A stretch of 64,000 bases of DNA from Agrypnia vestita. Its lineage: Eukaryota; Arthropoda; Insecta; Trichoptera; Phryganeidae. Below are positions 1 through 12,116 of this stretch, one piece after another. A model generated the notes under the pieces. The model made no database searches and was not told the origin of the DNA. It saw only the letters and a program-made list of their open reading frames with translations. Positions within the stretch are counted from its first letter, which is position 1. Each line of letters opens with the position of its first letter. Made by a program: the position numbers and the translations under genes. The stretch is taken from the NCBI GenBank assembly GCA_016648135.1, contig JADDOH010002323.1, positions 217,370 to 281,369 on the forward strand, given 5' to 3'.

Positions 1-730
1 GTATGCACAACCGATACTATGCGTCACTGATGTCAAAAGTGTTGTTGCATAGTTACTTTCTAGCGTGACGCGACTCTTTCTCCCATAGATATCGATAACG
101 TACACCAATATGTTTATCGGAACGCAACGTTTTTGGAGTGTCATGACAAAAAAATTGACCCTCCAATCATTTTTCGAACATCCGATACAGCCTTTTGTTT
201 AAGTAAGCAAGTATAGTATAGTCCACAGCGAAGATGTAGTCATATTTTATGGAGTAATTGCAATCTTCACAATGGCCTTGCTTATAAGAAATAAATGGCG
301 GAACACTTTTCTCCCTCGCTGCTCATTTCTTCCGGGGATTTATTCGAATGCGAAAGACGCAAAAATGGAATAACAAAGACAATGGTTCTAATGTCTGTGT
401 TTTAGATTAATAATTATTATCTTATTGTAATGTTATACAGTTGCATTATATAAGTTCAAGAATACAAATCATTAAATCATAGCTATAATATTTTCAGCAG
501 AACATAATGTTTATATGCAACGATAGTTATGCCATTACAAACATATTCACAAAACAAACAGCCTTGTAGTGAATCAAGAGAGGTAGGTACATGAAAGTGG
601 GTTGCGGCCTACACATTAGACAAATGCCCATAACTCCAGCAGGAAATCGCTACTTTGAGACAGATAATATATTTACGTATCTCGATTCGCAATCAACAGA
701 CATAAAAAAACGATAAGACCATAAATCGTA
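1..730. other. AT-rich intergenic DNA
   Basis: I see no open frame with coding character, no RNA gene and no recognisable transposon here. The sequence is unique-looking AT-rich insect DNA. Confidence 0.5.
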
Positions 731-732
731 TT

Positions 733-768
733 GTTGTTGAAGTAAATAACAATATTTACTTCAACAAC
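733..768. repeat. Short perfect hairpin, 16-bp arms
   Basis: The arms at 733-748 and 753-768 are perfect reverse complements around a 4-nt loop (acaa). Nothing else in the surroundings suggests a gene. It is most likely the core of a very small foldback element or a cruciform-forming site. At 36 nt it is too short for a typical animal pre-miRNA. Confidence 0.6.
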
Positions 769-1152
769 GGTAGTGCATAAAACTCAGGTAGGATCAATCA
801 ATACTTATTTGTCTTGTATTGAGCATGTAAAAAATCAAACAGGTAAATGAACATCGAATGTATTTGAAAGAATAATCATTATAAATTACTCAGAGCTGTC
901 AATATAAATGAAATGTTCGTGGGCGTTGTAACCAGGAATTTTACAGTCACAAAATTAGGAATATTTTCATAGTCAGGTTGTATAGAGCGTATGAAGGATG
1001 TGAAACCTCAGAATAGGTATTCAATAATGAACCTGAAGAAGCATGAAGGATAAGTAGCCACAACAGGAGGTGGTCAATACAAATAAAGAAGTATCCATTA
1101 TTGGCGAGAAGTAGCCTAAAGTAGGTAGGTGGGGGCGTATTCTTGAGAAATT

Positions 1153-1618
1153 ATATATACAGGCTGTAACAGAGCCGATTCACAATACTTCACAGGTAGA
1201 TAGATTCCCGTCTAAATTACGAGTCAAAAATATTGAAACGACAAAATTTGCATTTTTTTCTACATTTCTGACTTTTTCAGTAAAACATTGCACTATCATA
1301 AATGTAACCTGTATATAATATTGAAAATTCATTCGCTTAGATACAAGTTCAATAAAATGATAAGTTCAATAAAAAATAAATCTTCTAGAAATCAGGACCA
1401 TCATTTTTGAAGTGTTTTATACATGTTATTTTAATTGTATTTAAGCAAATGATTTTTTAATGTGCAACATAAGTTACTGTCATGACGGTTCAGTGTTTTA
1501 GAGAATATAAGTTAGAAATATTGAAAAAAAGAATACAAAATTTGAAGTTGCCTGTCTCCATAACTATTGATATTGATTAGGACATTGTTGCTTGCAACTC
1601 TGATACACTCTGTATATA
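1153..1618. repeat. Foldback (palindromic) element, family FB1, copy A
   Basis: The ends are inverted repeats (ttatatatacagRcTGTaa on the left; its complement ends the element near 1619). The two halves are diverged reverse complements of each other, so the whole ~465 bp could fold into one long hairpin. The same architecture and matching internal sequence occur at 18222-18753 and 54745-55296. There is no coding frame. It looks like a non-autonomous foldback element; the terminal ACAGGGT-like motif is clearest in copy B. Confidence 0.6.
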
Positions 1619-1619
1619 A

Positions 1620-3770
1620 CAATAATTTGAAATAAGTTAATTTTTAGTAGGAAGTTATGATATCCCTTCATGGTTGCTGCAATTGAATTTTTGGTGTACA
1701 TTCTTTTAACATACACAAACAATATGATAAAATCGTTGTAGACAAAAAATTTACGAGTTTATAAAAAAACGATGCTTTCGTGAGTTCTAGCATTTGTACG
1801 AGCAAAATGAGTAATGAAAATTCGGAATTTATCAAAAAATTAAAATCAACCTATTTCTATAAATTAAGGGATGAGACCGGAATCAAAGACATTGCTAGAT
1901 CTCCATTACAAGATCACCATATAGAATGAGTCGTATTTCAAACACATTGCGCGTATAATGAGCACCCCAGGACATAAATATACTCGTATTCTATCCGTCT
2001 ATTTGTCGCGTTCTATCTGCCTGACACTATGCGATGCTTGCACTGTTTACTATCTGGATTACCTTTGATCACATTATTCAGTTTAACCCAGTTTGCTCCA
2101 AATATGTTCTGTTTATATTTCACTCCTCTAGGGCCCTGTTCTCCTGGGAGTGTTTGAAGTCTCCTCTGAAATGCATGCGTTAAACAGCAAAATTTCTTAT
2201 ACTATGTTTTTACTATGATTAGTGAAACGCAAAAATAGAATATGATATAAACTCTTTTAATTTTTGAGGAGCTAAATCCATGTCACTATTGAATTGCTGT
2301 TCATTGAGGATCTTTTCCTTCTCCTGCACTAGCTTTCGCTACTACTGTATATCTGTCTTCACAGGAATTCTTCCAGTCGTGAATTCTTATCATTATTATT
2401 TTAATCGTAACTAAAATATATAATTATTTGTCTATAATTAACATAGACGTCGTTCTATATTTACCGAGAAACAAAATTATTTTCCTGTCTACGCATAATT
2501 TTAGAATAAATAGGTATATACACATATCAAAAAAACTCGACTACATTTTCGAAAAACCTGCTGTAGATTTTGATATATTAGAGATAGTTTTGTGGTAACC
2601 TGTATGTTCGTATGATTGAAACTGTTTTACCATAATAAAATATTTCTTTATGTATACATAAACTGTATTCACTTTTTGCCAATAAATAATCTTTGTTATC
2701 AAAATTATTATATATATAATTATTATAACAAAATTAAAAAATAACAAAAAAAATATTAAAGGTAATTCGTGCCGTAAAACTTAGTTTTTATTTAATTTCA
2801 GCGTGAGTATCTACTCGTAAATGTTTTACTGATGCAAAACATAATAATATATTTTTCATAAAAAAAACTTTCGTCAATGTTTCACCTTCAATAGGGCATC
2901 ATCACAATATTTAGGTTTCGTTGTGTAATTAACTATTTACTATTGAATACAAGAACGGAATGGTAACACATGTTGTGATAATCCTTTTAATTGAGTTAAT
3001 AAACTGAAATTAAAATGTTACCATAGTAAGCTTTGCGAGTTGTGTCACTTGTCAACGCACGTTTTTATTTGGAATAGTTACTACTTTAATTTATGTTTCA
3101 AATTTTCACGTTTTGATATATAATAATTTAACGTATTATAATATTATGAGGAGTATTTGAATAAAAAATTGCATTATTTTTTATATTTCCAAGATAAATA
3201 CTGGAGGTCTGATGTTGACAAATTCTTTTTGTACCTGCAGGTACTTTTTAACGATAACTCTTCAGATGTCGGAGGCAGTTATTCATGCTTCCTTGATTCT
3301 ACGTCTATCACAGCTTGAATGTCTGAGATTCAAAAGTCCTACCGAAGTCAATACCGATGTTTTAAGGATGTTGGTGACAGTTCTATAGGGTGGGGCATAA
3401 ATTTTTGCTCTTTTGAAAATTAAATCATATGTTGACTATGAATAAAACTCAACCCAATGATATTTTAATTTAAAAAATTAAAATGTTTTCGATGCTTACT
3501 GCATCATCTTCAGTAATATACTAACTCTTAGGACTAGAAGACATTTTATCTACTACATTGGTTGGGTCGGTCGGGAGCGGGGGAGAGGGAGGGGTAGGCG
3601 AAAAGTGAAAGCGGTTGCCGAGCGGGGCTTCGTAGTTAATTACAATAAACTTCCATAAAGTTAATCACAAAATTTTGATATATTAAATCATATATCATTC
3701 AACGTAGTATGCAATTCAGGATGTATGATAATTAATGTTTTTTTCCTATGTTTTATAAAAATGACGTCTA
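1620..3770. other. AT-rich intergenic DNA
   Basis: No coding frame with conserved character is visible. A purine-rich G/A tract lies near 3567-3600 inside otherwise AT-rich sequence. I see no transposon ends. Confidence 0.45.
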
Positions 3771-3774
3771 AATG

Positions 3775-3965
3775 TCTACCATCCCATTTCTCGAACCAGG
3801 CACGATGTTTGAGTCAAGCTCCAAAACCTTAAATTCTTTCTATTACATGCCCTTTCAATCGAAAATGGATTTCGTCGGAAAACAAAATGTTGTTGAAATT
3901 TGTGAACCACTCGCACTTTGTCCTATCGTGAAATTCATTCATCGGGTTTTAAATCTGGCATCAAT
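3775..3965 (-). pseudogene. Tc1/mariner-superfamily transposase fragment
   Basis: Read on the minus strand, codons around 3915-3825 give CEWFTNFNNILFSDEIHFRL followed by KGHV. The block FSDE-x-HF followed by an L-x-G motif is the second-aspartate region of insect DDE_3/Tc1-mariner transposases (known family pattern SDEAHF-x-L-x-G). A stop codon follows within about ten codons, and the expected tryptophan-rich continuation is only partly visible. No terminal repeats were found, so this is an isolated degenerate fragment. An open frame on the opposite strand over the same bases is a shadow. The element subfamily cannot be assigned from so short a stretch. Confidence 0.45.
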
Positions 3966-4595
3966 TGGATTTTATATGAGTGTATTATATTCAAATCCAG
4001 TTTCGAAATTCGACGCAAAGTTGATCTTTCGGTGTCGTTTGCGAGTCGACAACCCCGGATTATCTCGTACAGACTCGTTAAGTTGCGCGAAATTCTATTC
4101 GCTTTTCCGACCGGTTTTCTTCTTATTTAGCGTTTAACCGATCTTTTCGAACTTTCCGAGCCACGATTTAAATAAATTAACACTCGGGTATCGATTCACA
4201 CGCGCGATACGGGCTTTAAAAATTGTTTACGCGCTTCGTGCTCGGTTTCCCGTAAAGAAGTCCATTGCAATTAAATTTCCAAGGACCAAACAAAGCGTGC
4301 TGTCGCCCGCATACCTCTTTTTTTCGCGCGGAAGTCATTTAAAAAGTGCAAAAATTTATGACCCAATTTGTACATCGATCCGCGAGCGATGTTCAAACTC
4401 ACCCCCAATATCTATATTCTCTACATGCATGCGTGTACTTGCACTTTTACTACCGCGCTTATATTTGCTTCATCTGGACCTTTGTCTGGACGGAATCTTA
4501 TAATCGATATTTCACCCACTCGCTAATGCCCAATCGAGCTGAAGTTTTTATCAGATTCTTTTTGTGCGCTGGTTAATGGTTAAAAAAGTATTTGT

Positions 4596-4845
4596 TTTTA
4601 AAAACCCACGCTTATATTTAAATGCACTAAAAAGTAAAAAATAAATTTTTGACCAAAATCTTTTTGCCTCACTCTCCAAATAAAAGCGCTTTCCCTCCAC
4701 CAACAACAGAACTCTGTAATTTATAGCAGTATTGTAAGCGCCCACCTTTTATTTGAAGAGTTAGGCAATAAAAAATTAGGAGAAAATTTATTTTTTACTT
4801 TTCAGTACTTACATTTAAATATAAGCGTGGTTTTTGATTAAAAAG
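4596..4845. mobile_element. MITE, family Y, copy 1
   Basis: About 100 bp at each end are inverted repeats of each other: the ends read ttaaaaacccacgcttat on the left and ataagcgtggttttt on the right, followed inward by matching tgcactaaaaagtaaaaaa blocks and gcctcactct/aaataaaag blocks. There is no coding frame. A second copy at 52132-53572 shares the same interior, which shows that this is a real dispersed element. Confidence 0.7.
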
Positions 4846-4849
4846 TTTT

Positions 4850-6055
4850 TTTTCGTGTAATATTTTTATAAAGAGGTCAAAACATTCGCACAGCAATAAT
4901 AGAAGCACTATATTAGAATCTCAAATATTACGTCACAGTGTTATTCTTAGAAAATGGATAGTCCTCTGAATTTCTGAATAAGAACTCCATGTATTCAGCC
5001 TATGACAGCTGTTTATTGGTAGCCATGTGATTTATGGGGAAATGGGGGCACTGTGGGGTAGCGACGCTTAATGGGGCAGCACCCGTTTGCTATGAAATAA
5101 TATTTTAATTATTTTTAGCCTCCACGCGCATTGCACGTCTCTCTTGCAACTTTTGGTGACGTCAAAACCATCGTTTTTTTATCAATTTTATAAAAAAAAT
5201 CGTCTCGAGTCTAGGACTATGTACTTACAAGCTCATTAATCAAATTTTACCTTAAAATCTAAAAAATAAAATAAAATGACCTTAAAATCGTACTCGCATG
5301 TACAACGTGCACCTTTTTACGTGCGTTTATTTAACTCTCTTTGTCGTTTTGTTTGTTTTTTTTTGTTTGTTGTGGTGGAAGATACCGTCGATATGTTGTA
5401 TCCATATAAGGATGATTTTGTTGGTGTACTTAATGCTTTATATTTAGTAATTTGATTAGATTGTACGCAATTTTTCACATTTCTTAACATTTTCTGAAAA
5501 TTCCAATATGTAGGTATATTTAAAGCCAATAATTGGGAATTATTATATTTCAAATAGTTTATTCCTTCTTTCATTTGATTCCACCTACTCTCTTCATTTC
5601 ATTTCCATCATCGTATCAAGAGCTGACAAAAGCATCCAAAGTCTGACTTGAAAGCCAATTATCCAATTCCCACTCCCTGGTGGGATGAGGTACCTACTTG
5701 AGCAAGACAAAAGCGAAGAGAGGCAAACATCTGTCTGTAACATAATCGTCTTAGCTCGTCAGTAGGCAGTAGCGGACTACTGACTTCATACATACAAACT
5801 ACACATGTATATTCGGTGTACGTTATCTCGGTTCGGGTTTTTATTTAAATTTAACTGTATCATTGGTATATAAATTATCTTCCTGTTCATAGTAACATTA
5901 CAAAGTTTTATATTTATACGCATGAGAGAAATTGACAAAAATGATGTGGAAGCCCACCATTATTTAATGTGCATATAACTATGCACTCGACTTAAGCAAA
6001 TTAATTTGAAGCATTATTGATTCCGTTTCTCACCAGTCTTGGATTTCTAAGATAT
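4850..6055. other. Intergenic DNA, possible tiny LINE scrap
   Basis: Mostly AT-rich sequence with no convincing gene. At about 5655-5710 (+) a short frame reads PIPTPWWDEVPT, which resembles the PWW-D/N-E linker of jockey-type LINE ORF2 proteins, but it is too short to annotate separately. Confidence 0.35.
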
Positions 6056-6059
6056 ATGA

Positions 6060-6460
6060 GCCTGTTTTTTAAGACATTGTCGGCCTTCGAAAGCTTCTGG
6101 TCTTGCCCTATTGGTCTTGTGTTCAGCAATAACTTAGGTGATGGTTGAACACAAAACCTTTTGCTGTTTGGTCATCTTCTCCAATTGTCCCGACCACCGA
6201 AGTCTTTCTATTTTAATAAACTTTGAGATGTTTGTCTTAAAACAAACTATATAGCTTTGTAGCATCTGCGTCAAAATTTTCTGAAACCGGCCCAAAGTCA
6301 CGCCTCAATGTTTTCCTTTAAAAAATTCAAAAAATATCCATCAGGTACACGTTCATTCTTCTTAGTCAGTACCATTTTCAAATGCGTATGTAAGCATTGA
6401 TCTGATAAACGATTTGTTCACTGGTATTTTGGTATTCCTGGACAGTAGTTGGATATCTTA
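6060..6460 (-). pseudogene. LINE ORF2 C-terminal fragment (RTE-like)
   Basis: This stretch matches, in the same orientation, the 3' part of the LINE at 46901-49852 (its 47080-47400 portion). Shared blocks include ccaccgaag, the region around ctgcgtcaaaattttc versus ctgcgccaaagtccatttt, an accgg...cgcctcaa...ttttcctt block, and the ctcattc...gttagtac block. It is heavily mutated with stops in all frames and has no flanking 5' or 3' element ends. It represents an older, independent insertion of the same LINE lineage (APE-RT protein, C-terminal to the YADD motif). Confidence 0.6.
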
Positions 6461-6629
6461 ATTTATATCGTAAATAATAAATGTATCTAAAAATAAAAAT
6501 AACATTGCTTTAGAACTGTAGTTAAAATATAGATGTCTCATTACCAATGGTGAGATATATACTGGTTCATGGCATGGATTACCAACTAAAGATGGCGGTA
6601 GTAAATACAACCACATATGGTTTTCCAAA

Positions 6630-6800
6630 GTTAACGAACATAATATATACACAAAATTTTGATAAATGTAGTCATTCATGGGTGGAATTGTGAACATTCA
6701 TCGTGTAAAATGATCACTTATGCCAGCCGTACGATAAGTCGCAAGTCCTACAAACGCCTAATACACTTCCATACCTACTTTACCATATAAATAGAAATAT
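6630..6800. repeat. Dispersed repeat R1, copy a
   Basis: A diverged relative of the sequences at 7612-7830 and 14170-14385. The recognisable shared core is a tgatcactta-(a/t)gccagc block about 60 bp downstream of a ttgataa...gtggat-type block. There is no coding potential and the element class is unknown. Confidence 0.4.
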
Positions 6801-7600
6801 ATATCATGATTAATCATGTTCCCTCTGTGGATAAAATACAGTATTGTGTTCTTGAAAAATTTGAACGTACTCAAAATATTACGAATAAACGTTTGGTTTT
6901 CATTGGCGCATTTAATAGTTCAGTTTCAACAACAACAACAAAATAACTACCATCGTCAATTTATTTTACATGAAAAAAACAAATTTTATCACCTAAAATG
7001 TCTAACGCAGGTAAAGATATTATTAGGTCTTATGTCAATACGACCCTGGAATATTCTCTTATAACGTTTTAAGGCCGGGACTTGGTTCTCCGGTCCTGGC
7101 AATAAGCATTAAAGAGAGTAAGGAACAATCCGGCGCTACGGAACGCTTTTGGAATTACGACTTTAATATAAACAGGTAAAAGAAATAATAAGAGCCGTCC
7201 CTAACCAACAATAAACAATATCTCTACCAAACAAGCCTACGAAAGTTTTCCTAAATTCACACGCCCACATCAAACCACCGCGTCGGATGAGAGAATGATT
7301 AAAAATGAAAAACGTAGTCGGCATTTTCGCCGGAATGGAAGTAACGAAATCAGTAATTTACTAAATAAAACAAAGAGAACAAAAGTCTGAAACATTGCGA
7401 AGTTTCGAAATCCGATTAGAACTTACAATTTTTAAAGCTATACCTATTCATAGTTGACTAAGAGTCAGCGACCACCGGTCTTATAGCTTGTAGATATACA
7501 CTCTAGTAGGTAATAAGGTTTGGATATTATAACATTCGAGTTCGGGGGATTTTGGCAGATAACCGGCAAAACAGATGTCTCTAGCACAGTGCATTCAAAT
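6800..7600. other. Intergenic DNA
   Basis: No gene, RNA or transposon end is recognised. An 82-codon open frame at 6816-7064 has no coding character. Confidence 0.4.
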
Positions 7601-7611
7601 ATATAGAAGGT

Positions 7612-7830
7612 TTCAATTTGGAACATACACACAACTTTCAAAAATTTGATAATGTGTGGATGTTCTTACAACGGAATCGATGAACCTTGCATTGTATAGA
7701 GTGATCACTTAAGCCAGCTCATACATGTTGTAATCCTGGGTCATCGTATAAAAGACGTCAATACACGTTTCCCGTATAAATGGCTTCGTCTCTGAGAGAC
7801 TTCCATAATTTATCTTAATGAAATATTTTA
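7612..7830. repeat. Dispersed repeat R1, copy b
   Basis: Clear alignment with 14170-14385: both contain gtggatgttcttac, a ggaat-tg-tgaa block, gt(g/a)atcacttaagccagctca, a cgtataa-aagac block and a gagacttc(c/t)ataatt block in the same order and spacing. No terminal inverted repeat or coding frame is visible. Read on the minus strand, the block tggcttaagtga is a weak match to a pol III A box, so a SINE origin is possible but unproven. Confidence 0.55.
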
Positions 7831-8029
7831 ATTAATCAATTTGTATTCTCTTATAATTTATCGTATTTTCGTTAATTTTTTTTAAATCAGAGTTAAAAAA
7901 TACGATTTTTCATACTCTACATTCATATGCATAAAACAATCTGAACATTAATTTTCTTTTGAATTTAAATAAATAAAGTTTATTTGTGTAATTAATAATG
8001 TAACCATAAAATCATTTTGCTCGAGTCAG

Positions 8030-8165
8030 TCCATCCATCCTCAGCGTTACAACCCTCGGTGGGTCCTAGCTGCCTCCAAGAAACTCCTCCATGCTGCTCT
8101 GTCGCTGGCTGCCATTTTCCAGTTTTGCTGCCCTTAGGCCCGGCAGTACGCAACGATGCCATCTA
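8030..8165 (-). pseudogene. LINE 3' end fragment (RTE-like)
   Basis: The block acaaccctcggtgggtcct followed by a gcctcc...ctcctcca block is a diverged copy of 46923-46975, the C-terminal codons of the LINE at 46901-49852 (sense ending in EA-x-THxGL-stop). Only about 130 bp remain, and the upstream RT part is absent. Confidence 0.55.
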
Positions 8166-8199
8166 ACCACCACAGTTTTGGTCTTCATTCACAGTCACA

Positions 8200-8305
8200 A
8201 CTTAGATGATTTAAAGGTTAATGTACAACTTAAAAGTGTTATTTTGCGCTGAAAATTATGCTTTTAAGGCATACCTTAACCTTTAAATGTTTAAATCATC
8301 TAAGT
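8200..8305. repeat. Hairpin-forming repeat, ~100 bp
   Basis: The outer arms acttagatgattt (8200-8212) and aaatcatctaagt (8293-8305) are perfect complements, and the arms continue inward with aaggttaa/ttaacctt. It is of pre-miRNA-like size but AT-rich, and is most simply a small MITE. Confidence 0.55.
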
Positions 8306-8479
8306 ATCGACTCTGAATTCGGGCCTGTCTGGCGTATTATTTCTACAAATCTTCCTTGAGGTTGGTATTCACCTAGTAGAATGAACATGGGCTTGTATAA
8401 TATTTAAAAAAAATTGATAGTCTAAGTTTAATTTAGAAATGAGTGCAGAAGGCATCCGCAGAAAATCATTTTACTTTCA

Positions 8480-8975
8480 GGTATGTGAGATTCTACGTGG
8501 TATTGAGATCCCAATTAGCCTAAAAAGAAAAGCCTTTGAATCATGCGTACTGCCAGTGATGACATATGGATTGGAGGCTATGGCACAAAGAAAAGTGTAG
8601 AAAAGCTCAAATGTACGCAACGATCCATGGGGAGATCCATGCTTGGAGTAAGCCTAAGAGAATTAGAAAAGACGAAATGAGGCGCAGAACTAGAGTAGTG
8701 GATATTATGAATCGTGTTATGAAGCTAAAATGGCAATGGGCAGGACACGTTGCAAGGCAGGATGCTACAAGATGGCCTCCCAGAGTTCTCAAATGGAGAC
8801 CTTGGGAGAATAAAAGAGGCATCGGAAGACCTCAAAAGAGATGGGCCGATGATATAGCCGCTGTGGGGGGAAAGAAATGGCTACAATTAGCCAACAACAA
8901 GGAATGATGGAAAGAGAAGGAAGAGGCCTATATCCAGCAGTGGAGAGACGAAGGCTGATGAAGAAGAAGAAGAAG
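8480..8975 (+). pseudogene. RTE-clade LINE ORF2 C-terminal fragment
   Basis: The reading frame changes several times but the protein family is clear. First comes CVLPVMTYGLEAM (8545-8583), then RSMGRSMLGVSLRE in another frame. At 8655-8907 follows EMRRRTRVVDIMNRV, then KLKWQWAGHVARQD, GRPQKRWADDIAAV and finally a W-x-x-x-EEAYIQQW motif near 8915. This series is the thumb/C-terminal region of RTE-type non-LTR retrotransposons. The copy ends in a GAA-rich simple repeat at 8955-8975, typical of RTE 3' tails. It is 5'-truncated and frameshifted, so it is inactive. Confidence 0.8.
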
Positions 8976-9023
8976 ATTGAGATACACAATAGACAGAATA
9001 ATTCAATATTATTATGATTAATA

Positions 9024-9240
9024 CCAGTCGTAAACCCGTGAACAATCACGGGACATAATAATAATTAATAACGACCCTTGCGTGTAACCTGAACCGCGCG
9101 CTGATTGACGTGTCACTCGTGGGTGTCCGGGCCTCGCTAGCAGCTAATCATCATCAGTGTTATTGTTGTAATTCCAGTCTAATTCCGGAGAGTTATGGAC
9201 AGACAGACAGATATTCGAAATTATGATGGTTGATAGTTTA
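9024..9240. repeat. Dispersed repeat R2, copy 1
   Basis: Matches 28812-28985 with high identity over aatcacgggacataataa, a taataacgaccYttgcgtgt block and the accgcgcgctgattgacg block, followed by gacagacagaca. It begins shortly after the 3' tail of the RTE fragment. No tRNA boxes, inverted ends or coding frame are recognised, and the class is unknown. Confidence 0.6.
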
Positions 9241-9986
9241 CCCAACTATTGTTTTTTCAAAGATACATTTATGACGAATTTTTTTTTGTATTCGATTTTG
9301 ATTTTTTTTCCCAATTTTGTTTTGTATTTCTTATTTACAATTTTATTTCGTATTTCTTTGTTTTGTAAACTTGGAATCCTAGCCTGATAAAAATAAGTAG
9401 ATTCTAAATTTCCCTTCATTAAATCTCTTCATGCAAGTCGGATAGCGTAAACGTCTATATTATATAACCACGATATGTTGACTCTTTTGAATAAGAATTG
9501 TACGTATCGTGGGGTGTGAACTGTAAAATCGAATTGACGATAAAGGAAAGCGTAGACGGAGAAAGCGTTGCGTTTAAGGACAAAACATGAGAAAAAATGG
9601 AGGCTTGGAAAAGGTAGAAAGGTGAGAAGAAGTGGGATGTTGTGATTGTAAATTATATTTTCTAAACTCGTAATATTTAGATAGTTTCAACATTTAGTTT
9701 CGCAATCTGCCAATAATTTCTTGAGTCCGATTTACTAGCTGTTTCTGACTGATCGTGATAAATATACAAATTCGGATATTATTAATCATTAATACCCGTT
9801 AAACCAATGGCATTGTTTAGCTATAAGCAAACAGTGATGACGATTCATTCCTGGTTCTGACCAATCCAGTCAATTTGCAAAATGTAAACAGATTTTAATT
9901 GAATAACAATACTTGTGACGATATAGCTAATAAATTACTTACAGTATGTGTTACGTGTTAATATTTTTAAAAAGGTTATTTATTTT

Positions 9987-10041
9987 ATTACAAATTATAC
10001 TTGTAACAAAATAAATATTTTATTACAAGTATAATTTGTAT
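9987..10041. repeat. AT-rich hairpin
   Basis: The block attacaaattatacttgtaa (9987-10006) is mirrored by its complement at 10023-10041, leaving a 16-nt AT loop. A third tacaag-type block follows near 10070. It is probably a foldback remnant. Confidence 0.55.
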
Positions 10042-10206
10042 TATAGTTGTAATAATTTTTTTATCTTATTACAAGTAGGTATAAGACAAATTATATAACT
10101 TTGCATATTAGTTAATTTTTGAAATTAATACATTACTGTTATACCTCTTTAAAAAAATAATATTTAAAATGGCCTATAAAAATACGGGCACTATGCAGTT
10201 GCCTAG

Positions 10207-10650
10207 TGTTCTTAAGGCGATCGCCTTGCAAAGTGAACAAATTTTACAATTTTTTCTCATATCTTTTCTTGCGTTTTTTATAACATTTTTGTACGGAAAG
10301 ATATCATATTATAATTTATTCGTAAGGTTTCATATATTTTAAATACGCGTATCTTATTCAAATAACATAAATTAATTATTAATTATTTCGTTTCATATAT
10401 TTTAAATACGCGTATCTTATTCAAATCACATTAATTAATTATTTAATCATTTAATAAAAAACCAAACCAACGATGTTTTGAAAATGAAGAAAGTTGCTCC
10501 ACTTTGTGGGACTTTTATGAGTGAATGGCCTTGTGAAATGTCTTTTTTCTTCAATTATACTAAAAATTAAACGACTATCCTAAATTAATTAAATTTATTG
10601 CAAAATCTCAATTTTAAGACGATCGCCTTAAGTCAAAGTCTGTCCCCGCT
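10207..10650. mobile_element. MITE, family M1, copy 1
   Basis: The left end holds cttaaggcgatcgccttg (10211-10228), which is itself nearly palindromic, and the right end holds gacgatcgccttaag (10618-10632), giving inverted termini followed by caaagt/actttg. The interior is AT-rich and non-coding with an internal 63-bp tandem duplication. A truncated relative at 20775-20965 shares the tttttctcatatct-tcttgcgtttttta block and the aaccaaacc-acga(t/c)gtttt block. Confidence 0.6.
10327..10452. repeat. 63-bp tandem duplication inside MITE M1
   Basis: The unit beginning gtttcatatattttaaatac occurs at 10327 and again at 10390 with almost no change, so the duplication is recent relative to the MITE itself. 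Confidence 0.75.
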
Positions 10651-10654
10651 TATT

Positions 10655-12110
10655 TATTATATGAAATTAAAAACATTGTACAAACATAATGTTGCAAATC
10701 AGCAGTTGAGGAGAACGAGCGAGGTATTAAAACTACCGCACAATGTAGAAGGGCGTGTGGTCTAAGGGCAACGTGTTAAACCACGCGTAATCGGCATTAA
10801 AAAGCGAAATTGCGCGAAATTTGCTAATTGCATAATTGTTCATTAATGTCATATTTTCGTGGCCAGGACATTAAAAAATAAGTTTATTAAGAATTTATTT
10901 CGACAGCCTACACCACTTGGCTGTGCAGATATTCCACAATACGACTCGGGATGGGCCTCGTCAGATTCTGGGTGCCGGGGGAGGGGGGCGCCTTAATAAT
11001 TTAGTGGGCAGCTCGTCCCCTCTCCCCTCTCCCCGCCTCCCCCCACCCCCGCTGCATTGCGAGGACCAACTTGTTCAAAAGGCCTGGCAGTCGAACAGAA
11101 TCTCAGCCTTTTATGATAATTATACGGTGTACTGTCTTCACTTTGAAACGCGACGCTTTCACTTCAGTACTTGCGCAAGCCTGCGAGCTTGAGAGGAACT
11201 TGTTACAATTGTATTGTATTTCTTTACTTCTATTACAGTTAACTACCGTTATCGGTTACTAGTATTTTGACCGTTTTACGACGTGATTGACGGACAAGTT
11301 GCTATGGAATTAGAAAAAGAAGAGGCGGCTGAATTTAATCTATCACCAAAATTATTCAAAACGAAATGAGCGCTTCGTCCAAAGAAAAGCGTTATTTGAC
11401 CGACATCCTTCTGACAAAGATACAATGGTATCGAAATCCTTCGGCATCAAATTAATCAAAGTACTCTTTACACGGCAATTATTGACCGATAATGTTCGCC
11501 ATATCACATCCTTAATATTAATTTTATATTTGAATCCGTTGAATTAAACACGAAGGGGTGATTTTCTATGAAAACCAATACTAAGTTAGTGAAAATAAAA
11601 GTACGCTTGTTTTAATACGAAAATAAAATGAAAATGTGTAATTATGAAATTCTACAAACCTGCCTTCGAAACAATAAATATCTTTATACTTGATTTATAA
11701 GTCTGACGAGTCTGACGTAATTGTCTGACGTAATTGTCTGACGTAATTGATACAAACAATTCTCGTGGACTTTAATAAATACGAAGTACCTCTACGTATA
11801 CGCAATCATGTATTTTGTCAAATTCTAACGAGTTCTATTCATTAGAAATTTCTTCTGCTTTCTTATTCTGATTTTTTCCTAACATGTACCTACAGTAATT
11901 TCTTTTCTATTGTACTCACTAACATGTTGACGTTAAAAAAGTACAAAATACATTAAATAATACAAGTCGAACGAATAAAGAAAGAAAATTTAGAATTTGC
12001 AAGTCTTACTTCGTTTACAATTACAATTATTGTGTATAAATTTTGGGTAGGCACTCGCAAAAATAAAATATTTTGTTTAAAAATACTTTTTTAAGAAAAT
12101 GAACTAATAG
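10655..12110. other. Intergenic DNA with a GC-rich patch
   Basis: Mostly AT-rich and featureless. A C/G-rich block at about 10965-11060 contains long G and C runs (gggggaggggggcg, cctccccccacccccg) and interrupts the AT background. Open frames over it are low-complexity and not convincing. A 13-bp tandem repeat is listed separately. Confidence 0.4.
11711..11749. repeat. 13-bp tandem repeat, three copies
   Basis: The unit tctgacgtaattg is repeated three times exactly, preceded by a partial unit (gtctgacgag). Confidence 0.85.
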
Positions 12111-12116
12111 CTAATT

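Noticed and set aside
3772..4137. 121-codon plus-strand open frame
   Set aside because: It is the antisense of a transposase fragment (SDE-x-HF on the minus strand) and continues into unrelated sequence.
5640..5735. PWW-D-E motif resembling a jockey-type LINE linker
   Set aside because: Only about 15 codons fit and no neighbouring RT or endonuclease sequence supports it.
10917..11262. Frames across the C/G-run island
   Set aside because: Low-complexity Pro/Gly/Ser runs produced by homopolymer tracts.
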